Below are positions 1 through 5,414 of a stretch of DNA of 7,099 nt, in pieces; the first letter of the stretch is position 1; each line of letters opens with the position of its first letter. The position numbers were made by a program, and so were the translations under genes. The stretch spans positions 1 through 7,099 of the forward strand of contig JAOUAE010000067.1 in NCBI GenBank assembly GCA_029861085.1, given 5' to 3'. The notes beneath the pieces were generated by a model. The model was not told where the DNA came from. It was given only the letters and a program-made list of their open reading frames with translations, and made no database searches. The stretch is from Candidatus Nitrosopumilus sp. Its GTDB lineage: Archaea > Thermoproteota > Nitrososphaeria > Nitrososphaerales > Nitrosopumilaceae.

Positions 1-173
1 TTTAATTCCTTGACAGATTTTTCTTTGAGTTTTATGTTGTTTCTCCTTGCAATTTTAAATAACATTTCAGGCTCTAGAGTGCCTTCAATATGCAAATGTA
101 GTTCTGCCTTTGGAATATTTTTGATGAATTTCTTTATCGTGCTATCTTTGGGTTTGTCAGAATGTCTGGACAC
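1..173 (-). CDS. Adenine/adenosine deaminase, N-terminal part (cut by window edge)
   Basis: The reverse strand encodes 57 codons that open a zinc-dependent purine deaminase of the ADA/AMP deaminase superfamily, which hydrolyses the 6-amino group of adenine or adenosine in purine salvage. The metal-binding HxH motif is His26 and His28, inside [16 protein letters not shown]. The IEG form of this motif, rather than LDG, is more typical of the Aah1-like adenine deaminase branch than of classical adenosine deaminase, so free adenine is the likelier substrate; this is inference from one motif. The GTG start at 173 is chosen because an in-frame TAG lies two codons upstream and a TATA box (192-204) is centred 25 bases upstream, fitting a leaderless transcript. 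The rest of the gene, including the other metal ligands, lies left of the window. Confidence 0.85.
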   Translation of the reverse strand, partial: MSRHSDKPKDSTIKKFIKNIPKAELHLHIEGTLEPEMLFKIARRNNIKLKEKSVKEL

Positions 174-191
174 TGTCTAAAATCATTGTTG

Positions 192-204
192 TAAAATATA
201 AAAA
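192..204 (-). promoter_or_regulatory. TATA box for the deaminase gene
   Basis: Read on the minus strand the sequence is TTTTTATATTTTA, a strong archaeal TATA box. Its centre (about 198) is 25 bases upstream of the GTG at 173, so transcription should begin at or next to the start codon. Confidence 0.7.
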
Positions 205-381
205 CTCAAACATTTTCAGATTTGAACAACTACTGTCCTAATTGTACTATGAATATTGGATAATTTTTATCTCAAATTTTAATTTCCACGTGAGTATGAA
301 AACAAATCAAAGAACAAAACTAAATTAACTGTAGAAAAATACCAACATCTTATCTGTATTATGGATTTCAGAATGGAGAAA

Positions 382-387
382 AGGTGA
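382..387 (+). promoter_or_regulatory. Shine-Dalgarno site AGGTGA deciding the dehydrogenase start
   Basis: AGGTGA matches the anti-SD core of archaeal 16S rRNA. It overlaps the in-frame TGA at 385-387 and ends 9 bases before the ATT at 397. It supports initiation between the TGA and the glycine-rich loop, not at the GTG at 421, which is 33 bases away. Confidence 0.55.
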
Positions 388-396
388 ATCAAATTA

Positions 397-1296
397 ATTT
401 CAATAATCGGAAGTGGAAGAGTGGGTTCAACAATTGGTTTTCTTGCTGCATCTCACAGTATCGATGATGTAACTCTAATCAACGATCCCAAAAACAAAGC
501 AGTGGGAGAGGAATTGGACATATCAAATACAGTTCCTGAAGATTCCCAATTTTCTGTAGTTGGAACTGATGATATCTCTAAAATTAAGGATTCTAGAGTT
601 GTTGTAATTGCAGCAAGTACTGGCAAGCTCAAAACAAACAGAATGGATCTTCTAAAAAGCAACCTGCAAATATCTAGAGATTTTGCAAAAAATATTCAAA
701 AATATGCGCAGAATGCAAAAATTCTGGTCATAACAAATCCCGTTGACATCATAACCTATTTTGTACAAAAAGAGTCAGAATTACCAAAAGAAAATGTAAT
801 TGGGTTGGGATCAAACCTTGATTCTAACAGACTACGCTATCTTCTTGCAAAAGAACTTGATACCAAACAATCCAACATTCACGATTCTTTGGTTTTAGGA
901 GAGCATGGAGATAATATGGTGCCCATATTTTCTAGAGCAAAATATGGACAAAAGTTAATTTCAGAATCATTAAACGTAATCCAGAAAGAAAGGATAACAA
1001 ATGACTTGAAACAGTATTGGGCAAAAATTGTTGCCATGAAAGATGTATCCTCAGTATTTGGAATATCAAAGATCGCATTTGATGTGATTGATTCTATTTT
1101 GAAAGGAAATGAATTGTCTATGCCAGCTTCGGTTTTACTTGAAGGAGAATATGGAATATCTGATGTTTGTCTTGGAGTTCCATTGGTTATTAGAAAAAAT
1201 GAAACAACAATTCAGGAGATTGAACTTGACAAATCAGAATACGATCTACTACAAAACTCTGCCAAATTTTTGAGAAAGCAAATCATGAAATGTTAA
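397..1296 (+). CDS. mdh: Malate/lactate dehydrogenase family protein (probably malate dehydrogenase)
   Basis: A cytosolic NAD(P)-dependent 2-hydroxyacid dehydrogenase, most likely interconverting malate and oxaloacetate. Numbered from the ATT at 397 (299 residues, the family's normal length), it shows the dinucleotide loop GSGRVG at 5-10, TNPVD around Asn114, LDSNR with Asp142 and substrate-binding Arg145, the catalytic His170 in GEHGDNMVP, and LEGEYG near 249. The first conventional start, GTG at 421, would begin inside the glycine loop and lose strand beta-1, so it is probably wrong. No ATG is possible because TGA at 385-387 is in frame. The substrate loop (about 73-87, STGKLKTNRMDLL) is unusual: the first Arg of the usual RKPG segment is missing, which leaves malate versus lactate open. 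Asn29 stands where NAD-specific members have Asp, so coenzyme choice is also uncertain. It stands alone, divergent from the deaminase. Confidence 0.85.
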   Translation: MSIIGSGRVGSTIGFLAASHSIDDVTLINDPKNKAVGEELDISNTVPEDSQFSVVGTDDISKIKDSRVVVIAASTGKLKTNRMDLLKSNLQISRDFAKNIQKYAQNAKILVITNPVDIITYFVQKESELPKENVIGLGSNLDSNRLRYLLAKELDTKQSNIHDSLVLGEHGDNMVPIFSRAKYGQKLISESLNVIQKERITNDLKQYWAKIVAMKDVSSVFGISKIAFDVIDSILKGNELSMPASVLLEGEYGISDVCLGVPLVIRKNETTIQEIELDKSEYDLLQNSAKFLRKQIMKC

Positions 1297-1333
1297 TTTA
1301 TCCTGTAATTTATTTAAGAACAAGCCATTGTGT

Positions 1334-1512
1334 ATGCATACATTTGATTTGTCACTAGATTAGACAAGGAGAATTTTGAAGTATATAATGCAGCAATAAA
1401 AATAGAATCTGAATCAGTTCAAAAAAATTGAGGGATTGCAGAGAATATACGTATTGGCTTTGGTATCAGTACAATAACATTGCTTACTGCAAAAGTTTTC
1501 AATCAAAATTAA
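1334..1512 (+). pseudogene. Decayed small gene (frameshift plus in-frame stop)
   Basis: An ATG at 1334 opens MHTFDLSLD and meets TAG at 1361. Adding one base near 1360 would continue as LDKENFEVYNAAIKIESES, which then meets TGA at 1429 and reads on in the same frame to TAA at 1510. The sequence looks like protein rather than chance translation, and an AT-rich TATA-like stretch (about 1307-1316) lies at the right distance upstream. Restored, it would be about 59 residues or more, possibly with the end also eroded. The first half faintly recalls the small KEOPS subunit Pcc1, but I cannot confirm that and give no name. It fills most of the 376-base gap between the dehydrogenase and the MaoC-like gene; the remainder (1513-1641) shows nothing I recognise. 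Confidence 0.4.
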
Positions 1513-1641
1513 TTCGTAACAGTTTTTTCATAAACTCAATATTTTGTCTCGTTATTCTAAATCTGTGGTCATGAAAAATTGAATCTCATACAATCTTACA
1601 AAAAATATCATACATGCAAGACAATCTAGATTTTATCAAAG

Positions 1642-1651
1642 ATTATAAAAG
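1642..1651 (+). promoter_or_regulatory. TATA box for the MaoC-like gene
   Basis: ATTATAAAAG centred near 1646-1647 lies 26-27 bases before the TTG at 1673. This supports TTG as a genuine leaderless start. Confidence 0.65.
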
Positions 1652-1672
1652 AATCAGTATGATTCCACATCA

Positions 1673-2131
1673 TTGAAATTTGAAGATTTTATCATAGGTC
1701 AGACATTCAAATCCAAGATAATGATTACCGAATTAGAGTTTAAGCAGTATTTGTCATTTGCAAGAACAAAAATTCTTTTACATGAAAATGCAGAGATAGC
1801 CAAAAAAGAAGGGGTTAAGGGAATTTTAATCCCAGGTAGGTCAATAATTGCACGTGCAGAAGGTATGATGACTCGACTAGATGCTTTTTCGGATTGCATA
1901 TTCCTTCTTTATGGCATGAATTGTGATCCAAGCTGGGAGAATCGTCATAGTAGATTTATTGACAAGGTATACGCAGGTGAGGAACTTGAGGTGAAGTACA
2001 TCATCTCTGATAAAAAAGATGCAAAAAATAAGGACTACGGCATACTTGGCATTGATTTTGAAATAACAAGGAGTAAAGATAACAAACTGGTTACGGTATC
2101 ACGTAGAAATTTGTATAGGATTAAGAAGTAA
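1673..2131 (+). CDS. MaoC-like hot-dog domain protein
   Basis: A 152-residue single hot-dog domain resembling MaoC-type (R)-specific enoyl-CoA hydratases. The opening FEDFIIGQTF, the central helix segment around LLHENAEIA with His37, and the following IPGRSIIARAEGM are the usual landmarks. In active hydratases the central segment reads GDxNPxH, with catalytic Asp five residues before His. Here that position is Thr32, so ordinary hydratase activity is doubtful; it may be a thioesterase-like, binding or otherwise changed member. The 3-hydroxypropionate/4-hydroxybutyrate cycle of these archaea uses crotonase-type hydratases, so I do not assign it there. The TTG start is backed by the TATA box at 1642-1651; no ATG lies near. 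It is monocistronic and followed directly by a hairpin. Confidence 0.75.
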   Translation: MKFEDFIIGQTFKSKIMITELEFKQYLSFARTKILLHENAEIAKKEGVKGILIPGRSIIARAEGMMTRLDAFSDCIFLLYGMNCDPSWENRHSRFIDKVYAGEELEVKYIISDKKDAKNKDYGILGIDFEITRSKDNKLVTVSRRNLYRIKK

Positions 2132-2133
2132 TT

Positions 2134-2155
2134 AGAAATATGTAAAAATATTTCT
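2134..2155 (+). terminator. Hairpin just after the MaoC-like gene
   Basis: AGAAATA (2134-2140) pairs with TATTTCT (2149-2155) around an 8-base loop, starting 3 bases after the stop codon. It is AT-only apart from one G-C pair and has only a short T run behind it, so it may be a weak 3' end or a stabilising structure. Confidence 0.35.
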
Positions 2156-2168
2156 GATTTGAGTGAAA

Positions 2169-2180
2169 TTATATAAAATA
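2169..2180 (+). promoter_or_regulatory. Orphan TATA box in the gap between MaoC-like and decarboxylase genes
   Basis: TTATATAAAATA is the best-looking plus-strand TATA box of the window, yet no open frame starts about 26 bases downstream (near 2201). The 283-base gap 2132-2414 has no credible coding sequence on either strand. A second TATA-like run, TTTTTATAAAC at 2301-2311, could fire toward the 3' end of the convergent decarboxylase gene. Confidence 0.4.
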
Positions 2181-2221
2181 TGACAAATACTTTTTTGGAT
2201 TTCTAACTATTTTTCTTCTCA

Positions 2222-2256
2222 AATACTAAGGTATTGATTTTAGCCAATCAATTTTT
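2222..2256 (+). terminator. Two overlapping hairpins ending in a T run
   Basis: AATAC (2222-2226) can pair with GTATT (2231-2235), and ATTGATT (2233-2239) can pair with AATCAAT (2246-2252). The arms overlap, so only one hairpin can form at a time. The second is followed by TTTTT (2252-2256), as in an intrinsic-type terminator. It would end a transcript of about 55 bases from the orphan promoter, or read-through from the MaoC-like gene. Confidence 0.35.
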
Positions 2257-2414
2257 GAACCAGATCGAACTAAAAGTAAATGAAACAATTCAAATCACAT
2301 TTTTTATAAACTTGATTTTCCATAATAGGATTGTGTCCCAAGTCCTGTTCATCTTGAACTTCACTAATACTAGGTAGGAGATATTTGAGACTGCGACAAG
2401 TGCAGAAAATAACA

Positions 2415-3563
2415 TTATTTTATTATAGCAATCTGTGTTCCTTGATTGTAGTGATTTTCTATTTCTGCAGTAATACAAACATCACATTCCTTTGAAAAAA
2501 GAACAACAACATCTGAACCGCCAAATAAAAAGCGTCCGAACTCATCACCTTTGTTAAGATAATCACCTTTTTTGACATCAAGCATTATAGATGATACTTG
2601 TGCCATTCCAATTGGAAGTACTGCAACAAGTCCTTTGGGGGAATCAATGACGATCAATCCTCTCATCTGTGTAAATTGATATCCAGTATCATCCTGTAAA
2701 TAAAAATTCTCAGTACTTTTACATACATTACGATATACAGTAATTCCATTTTTCATATATACATCAAGATATGCTCTACCTTGTATTACTCGTGCTTCTT
2801 TTATTGTTCCTCGCACAGGAGTATGTAATCTGTGGTAGTCATTTACACTAAGGAAGCTATGCATGAACATCCCTTCTTCAAAATCAGATTTGTATGGGCT
2901 GTCTTGTAAGAGCTGCTCTATGGACCATTCTAGATTTTTTGCAATGATTTTTGAATCTTTGTTTATTTTATGCCCCACTACAGGAGTACAATCTGCAGGG
3001 GAAACAACTACATTATCATTTCTCGGTTCGGTAATGGGTCTGCATCCGGGTTTAATTCTTCTTGCAAAAAAATCATTAAAGCTACTCCACCCTGATTCTG
3101 GAATTACATAGTCATCAATATGATAATCAGGATCACCTTCAAATGTTTTGATATGTTTTATTGATTCAGGAGTGTCTAAAAACAATCCCCACGCTTTTGC
3201 AAAGTTAACTATCCATTTGGAGAGAGGTGTAATTTCCCTATCCTTGGAACGTATGTCTCCCTGAAGTTTCTGTACTGGGTATTGGTCAAGAATCCAATAG
3301 AACTTACAAAATTTGTGATAAAGATCGTCCAGGTGATTTGGATTATTAGGAGACTTTATCTGAGGAACCCATTCAAGTAATTTGTCTAACCATGCAAAAT
3401 ATTGGTCAAGGGTTTCAATTCGTGTATTGATATATAATTTATCAAATTGATTGGCAGATTTTAATGCTTGATCAAATTTGGATTGCCAGTCATTATCATC
3501 TATCAGTTTTTTTAATTCTTTGATTACATCATGTTTAGGTTCATAATTTGATGAATTGTTCAT
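2415..3563 (-). CDS. Phosphatidylserine decarboxylase-family pyruvoyl enzyme with extra N-terminal domain
   Basis: A 382-residue member of the PSD family, which cuts itself before a Ser to make a pyruvoyl cofactor and then decarboxylates an amino-acid headgroup or free amino acid. Residues 1 to about 140 resemble the PSDC-type N-terminal domain; then come FNDFFARRIKPGCRPI, SPADC, and FLSVNDYHRLHTPVRGT with the conserved His pair. The processing site is FGGSD at about 347-351, with Ser350 (codon 2514-2516) as the predicted pyruvoyl precursor; GGST or GSS is more usual. I see no membrane segment. Archaeal archaetidylserine decarboxylases are near 200 residues, so this long form is unlike them and closer to soluble bacterial and fungal PSD-like enzymes, some of which decarboxylate free aromatic amino acids. 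The substrate is therefore open, and acquisition by transfer is plausible. The ATG is supported by a TATA box 27 bases upstream. It is monocistronic. Confidence 0.88.
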   Translation of the reverse strand: MNNSSNYEPKHDVIKELKKLIDDNDWQSKFDQALKSANQFDKLYINTRIETLDQYFAWLDKLLEWVPQIKSPNNPNHLDDLYHKFCKFYWILDQYPVQKLQGDIRSKDREITPLSKWIVNFAKAWGLFLDTPESIKHIKTFEGDPDYHIDDYVIPESGWSSFNDFFARRIKPGCRPITEPRNDNVVVSPADCTPVVGHKINKDSKIIAKNLEWSIEQLLQDSPYKSDFEEGMFMHSFLSVNDYHRLHTPVRGTIKEARVIQGRAYLDVYMKNGITVYRNVCKSTENFYLQDDTGYQFTQMRGLIVIDSPKGLVAVLPIGMAQVSSIMLDVKKGDYLNKGDEFGRFLFGGSDVVVLFSKECDVCITAEIENHYNQGTQIAIIK

Positions 3564-3586
3564 ATTTGTTGAGCTAGAATAATGGT

Positions 3587-3595
3587 CATAAAAAA
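3587..3595 (-). promoter_or_regulatory. TATA box for the PSD-family gene
   Basis: On the minus strand this reads TTTTTTATG, centred 27-28 bases upstream of the ATG at 3563, giving a leaderless or nearly leaderless transcript. Confidence 0.6.
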
Positions 3596-3603
3596 CTTGA
3601 CTT

Positions 3604-3626
3604 GTTTGTTCAGTGTATTGACAAAC
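3604..3626 (-). promoter_or_regulatory. Inverted repeat just upstream of the PSD-gene TATA box
   Basis: On the minus strand GTTTGT and ACAAAC form perfect inverted arms separated by 11 bases, about 9 bases upstream of the TATA/BRE region. The position fits a site for an activator or repressor dimer, but such short AT-rich repeats also arise by chance. Confidence 0.3.
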
Positions 3627-3763
3627 GTTTTATTTGAGAATTATGGTTAAATAGAAAAAATTTATTGATTGATAAAAACAAGTTTTTCTACATCAAACAA
3701 TCCTTTATCACATAGTTTCAATTTTGTAACAACTAGTAGTGACATAAATGATAATGTAGTAAA

Positions 3764-4155
3764 TTAGGATTGTAACGTGGTTCCTAATTGTTTTGCTTCT
3801 TTTTTTATTTTGGAATATTCTTGTGCAACCTCATATCCATCTTTATCACTCATGAGTCCTACTATTGATAACGGTAAAACAGTTTCAGCATCAGATGCAA
3901 CGGCAAGCCTCCCTTGTTTTGTACGATCAGATTTACTGCCTGAGAGATTGAAGTATCATCCACACCAACTACAAGGATATTATGAGAATCATGAGAAACA
4001 CTAAGAGTAATTGCTCCTTTTTTTAATCCAAATCCTTTGATAAATGCTACAGCAGGGAATGCATTAATATATCGATTTATTACACTAATCTTAAAAATGT
4101 CATTCTTCGTAATTGTTTTGATGTTTTCTTCAGTTGTACAATCACCATAAACCAT
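3764..4155 (-). pseudogene. C-terminal remnant of AdeC-type adenine deaminase, frameshifted
   Basis: Downstream of an ATG at 4155 the minus strand encodes segments typical of the end of AdeC adenine deaminase: [15 protein letters not shown], then [13 protein letters not shown], then the conserved HDSHN and [13 protein letters not shown]. After NKGG (near 3902-3908) the frame runs to an early TAG, but shifting frame gives [20 protein letters not shown], the expected continuation, through to TAA at 3764. One base was therefore lost. The intact enzyme has about 550-600 residues; only about the last 130 remain, and the whole metal-binding amidohydrolase barrel is missing, because an in-frame TAG lies two codons before the ATG. 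It cannot be an active deaminase even if the frameshift were a sequencing error. Its 5' end overlaps the 3' end of the small membrane protein gene, marking the likely deletion junction. Confidence 0.85.
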
Positions 4156-4399
4156 ATCCTCCTACAGATATTATACAAACAACCAAGATTGTCACTGCCA
4201 ATCCATTCCAATTGAAGCTTTTGTCTCCGACTTCAACACCCTTGTTTTCTTGCATGTAACTTCTGAAATTGTCATGCGGTACATTCTGAAACTGTCTGAG
4301 ATTCTTCATTGTATGATGCGGATAGTCCCTTGGTTTTCTGTCTGGTCCTCTCTGACCTCTATATCTTGTAGTGGCAGTTTCTTCTTGTGTTTTGGACAT
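4142..4399 (-). CDS. Small protein with C-terminal membrane anchor
   Basis: An 85-residue protein I do not recognise. Residues 1 to about 60 are hydrophilic and rich in Arg, Lys, Gln and Asn (for example [17 protein letters not shown]), and residues about 65-83 form one hydrophobic segment ([19 protein letters not shown]), so it is probably tail-anchored with its N-terminus in the cytoplasm. No enzymatic motif is visible. The ATG at 4399 is supported by a TATA-like GATTTATCC (4419-4427) 24 bases upstream. The last five codons run into the deleted adenine deaminase gene, so the C-terminus may have been altered by that deletion. It is divergent from the stress-protein remnant and could share regulation with it. 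Confidence 0.6.
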   Translation of the reverse strand: MSKTQEETATTRYRGQRGPDRKPRDYPHHTMKNLRQFQNVPHDNFRSYMQENKGVEVGDKSFNWNGLAVTILVVCIISVGGYGLW

Positions 4400-4418
4400 C
4401 TTTCCGGTATTATCTCCG

Positions 4419-4427
4419 GATAAATCA
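4419..4427 (-). promoter_or_regulatory. TATA box for the small membrane protein gene
   Basis: The minus strand reads GATTTATCC, centred 24 bases upstream of the ATG at 4399. Two CCGGA copies (the minus-strand sequence between the box and the start is GGAGATAATACCGGAAAG) lie in the short stretch around the initiation point. Confidence 0.5.
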
Positions 4428-4483
4428 TCTGTTGATTCGATTTTTCACATGATTTATTTTCAGAGTCCATAATTGCAGAGTAT

Positions 4484-4491
4484 CATAAATA
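4484..4491 (+). promoter_or_regulatory. TATA box for the universal stress protein remnant
   Basis: CATAAATA centred near 4488 lies 26 bases before the GTG at 4514. The promoter thus seems intact although the gene is not. Confidence 0.5.
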
Positions 4492-4513
4492 GAGAAAATT
4501 TCTTTCAATACTT

Positions 4514-4693
4514 GTGAATAAGAGAATTATGGTTTGTTTGGATGATTCAAAGCACTTCCTACGGGGATTAGCCGCAGCAATTTTGTTTGCAAAGCAGTCT
4601 GATGCCATAATCATCGGTGTACACAGCGATACAAGATTTAGTGCATTTTCTGCAGTTCGTACCCCCATACTCCCGAGAAAAAACCCCAAATGA
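4514..4693 (+). pseudogene. Universal stress protein (UspA family), truncated
   Basis: From the GTG at 4514 the 59 codons read MNKRIMVCLDDSKHFLRGL and continue with AAAILFAKQSDAIIIGVHSD, which matches beta-1, alpha-1 and beta-2 of the UspA fold (compare the usual KILVPLDGS start). The family normally has about 140-150 residues and ends with a GxxG(x9)GS nucleotide-binding motif. Here TGA at 4691 stops the frame and I find no continuation of the family in any frame up to 4914, so the second half seems lost rather than only shifted. An ATG at 4529 is an alternative start, but the TATA spacing favours the GTG. A short functional half-domain protein cannot be excluded. Confidence 0.6.
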
Positions 4694-4882
4694 ACTCCAT
4701 TTTTAGAGAATACCTTGAAAATCTCCTCTTATTATGAAATTAAAGATCTGAACACCATGTATTGAAGACAGTTGATAGAATCTATAATGCCAGAATAAAC
4801 TATCCTACGAAGATTATCTTATGCCAAGGCACTTTACAATGTTGCAACAATTCAATTAACACCACTAATGATAATCATAATT

Positions 4883-4893
4883 GAATTTAATAG
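4883..4893 (+). promoter_or_regulatory. TATA box for the flavoprotein/nuclease unit
   Basis: GAATTTAATAG centred near 4888 lies about 27 bases before the ATG at 4915. The rest of the gap 4694-4882 shows no gene. Confidence 0.5.
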
Positions 4894-4914
4894 AAATTTC
4901 AATGTACATTAGTT

Positions 4915-5412
4915 ATGGTAACTATAACTTCAGATGTAAAGAGAATGATGAATGCACAAAAAATGATATTTGTAGGTACTTCAAACAAACAGGGGATCCC
5001 TAACGTTTCTCCAAGAAGTTCGTTTTATGTTGATGCCGATGTGATCTATTGGTATGAGATCTTTAGACATAAATCTTATGAGAATTTTATGACAAACAAC
5101 TGGGTAAGCGTAGCAGTAGTTGACAATACCGAGTTTTCTGGATATCAGTTAAAGGGCCACATAAAGATAATCGCTGACAAGGAAAATTATTTTTATGCTG
5201 ACACTAGAATTTCAAAAAATCTTCCAAAGAATCATGAAGGGTATGTACGAAAATTAATCTCAGAGCATGATGTCAAGATAATTCAGTTTCAACCACTTGT
5301 ATTGTATTCTCTCAATCCTATAGAATTTGAAAAAGCACCGGGCTTGTTAGAATCAGACGTAGATGTAGACAAACTGCCAGAACTTGAAGAGTTTTCAATG
5401 TTGGATTATTGA
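4915..5412 (+). CDS. Pyridoxamine 5'-phosphate oxidase-related FMN-binding split-barrel protein
   Basis: A 165-residue cytosolic protein of the PNPOx-like flavin-reductase/oxidase superfamily. The N-terminal helix is followed by MIFVGTSNKQGIPNVSPRSS (residues 17-36), the strand-turn-strand pattern with SPR in the phosphate-binding region that marks these FMN or F420 split barrels; RHKSYENF and VSVAVVD continue the barrel, and FSGYQLKGHIKII fits the next strands. Members reduce or oxidise diverse substrates using FMN, F420 or heme, so the substrate cannot be given; a true PdxH function is unlikely because the PdxH substrate and C-terminal motifs are not evident. The last about 25 residues are strongly acidic (LESDVDVDKLPELEEF). 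The ATG has a TATA box at leaderless distance. Its stop overlaps the beginning of the next gene, so the two are probably co-transcribed. Confidence 0.8.
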   Translation: MVTITSDVKRMMNAQKMIFVGTSNKQGIPNVSPRSSFYVDADVIYWYEIFRHKSYENFMTNNWVSVAVVDNTEFSGYQLKGHIKIIADKENYFYADTRISKNLPKNHEGYVRKLISEHDVKIIQFQPLVLYSLNPIEFEKAPGLLESDVDVDKLPELEEFSMLDY

Positions 5413-5414
5413 TC

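Noticed and set aside
361..396. Read-through or selenocysteine decoding of TGA at 385-387, joining ATG 361/373 to the dehydrogenase
   Set aside because: The TGA is part of the AGGTGA ribosome site, no selenocysteine structure is visible, these archaea are not known to use selenocysteine, and the family's proteins begin right at the glycine loop.
2333..2377. 14-codon frame from GTG behind the TATA-like run at 2301-2311
   Set aside because: It is too short and not protein-like; if the promoter is real it more likely makes a non-coding transcript.
2863..3111. Plus-strand open frame of 82 codons inside the PSD-family gene
   Set aside because: It is antisense to conserved PSD motifs and shows no domain of its own.
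3654..3745. 27-codon minus-strand frame beginning ATG TCA CTA CTA between the adeC remnant and the PSD gene
   Set aside because: It has no TATA box at the usual spacing, no family resemblance, and such lengths are expected by chance.
3777..4004. Plus-strand open frame of 75 codons
   Set aside because: It is antisense to the clear adeC remnant, has no recognisable protein character and no promoter at a suitable distance.
3862..4155. A functional 97-residue protein from the adeC remnant
   Set aside because: The last about 19 residues are out of frame with the family, the true continuation lies in another frame, and the catalytic domain is missing.
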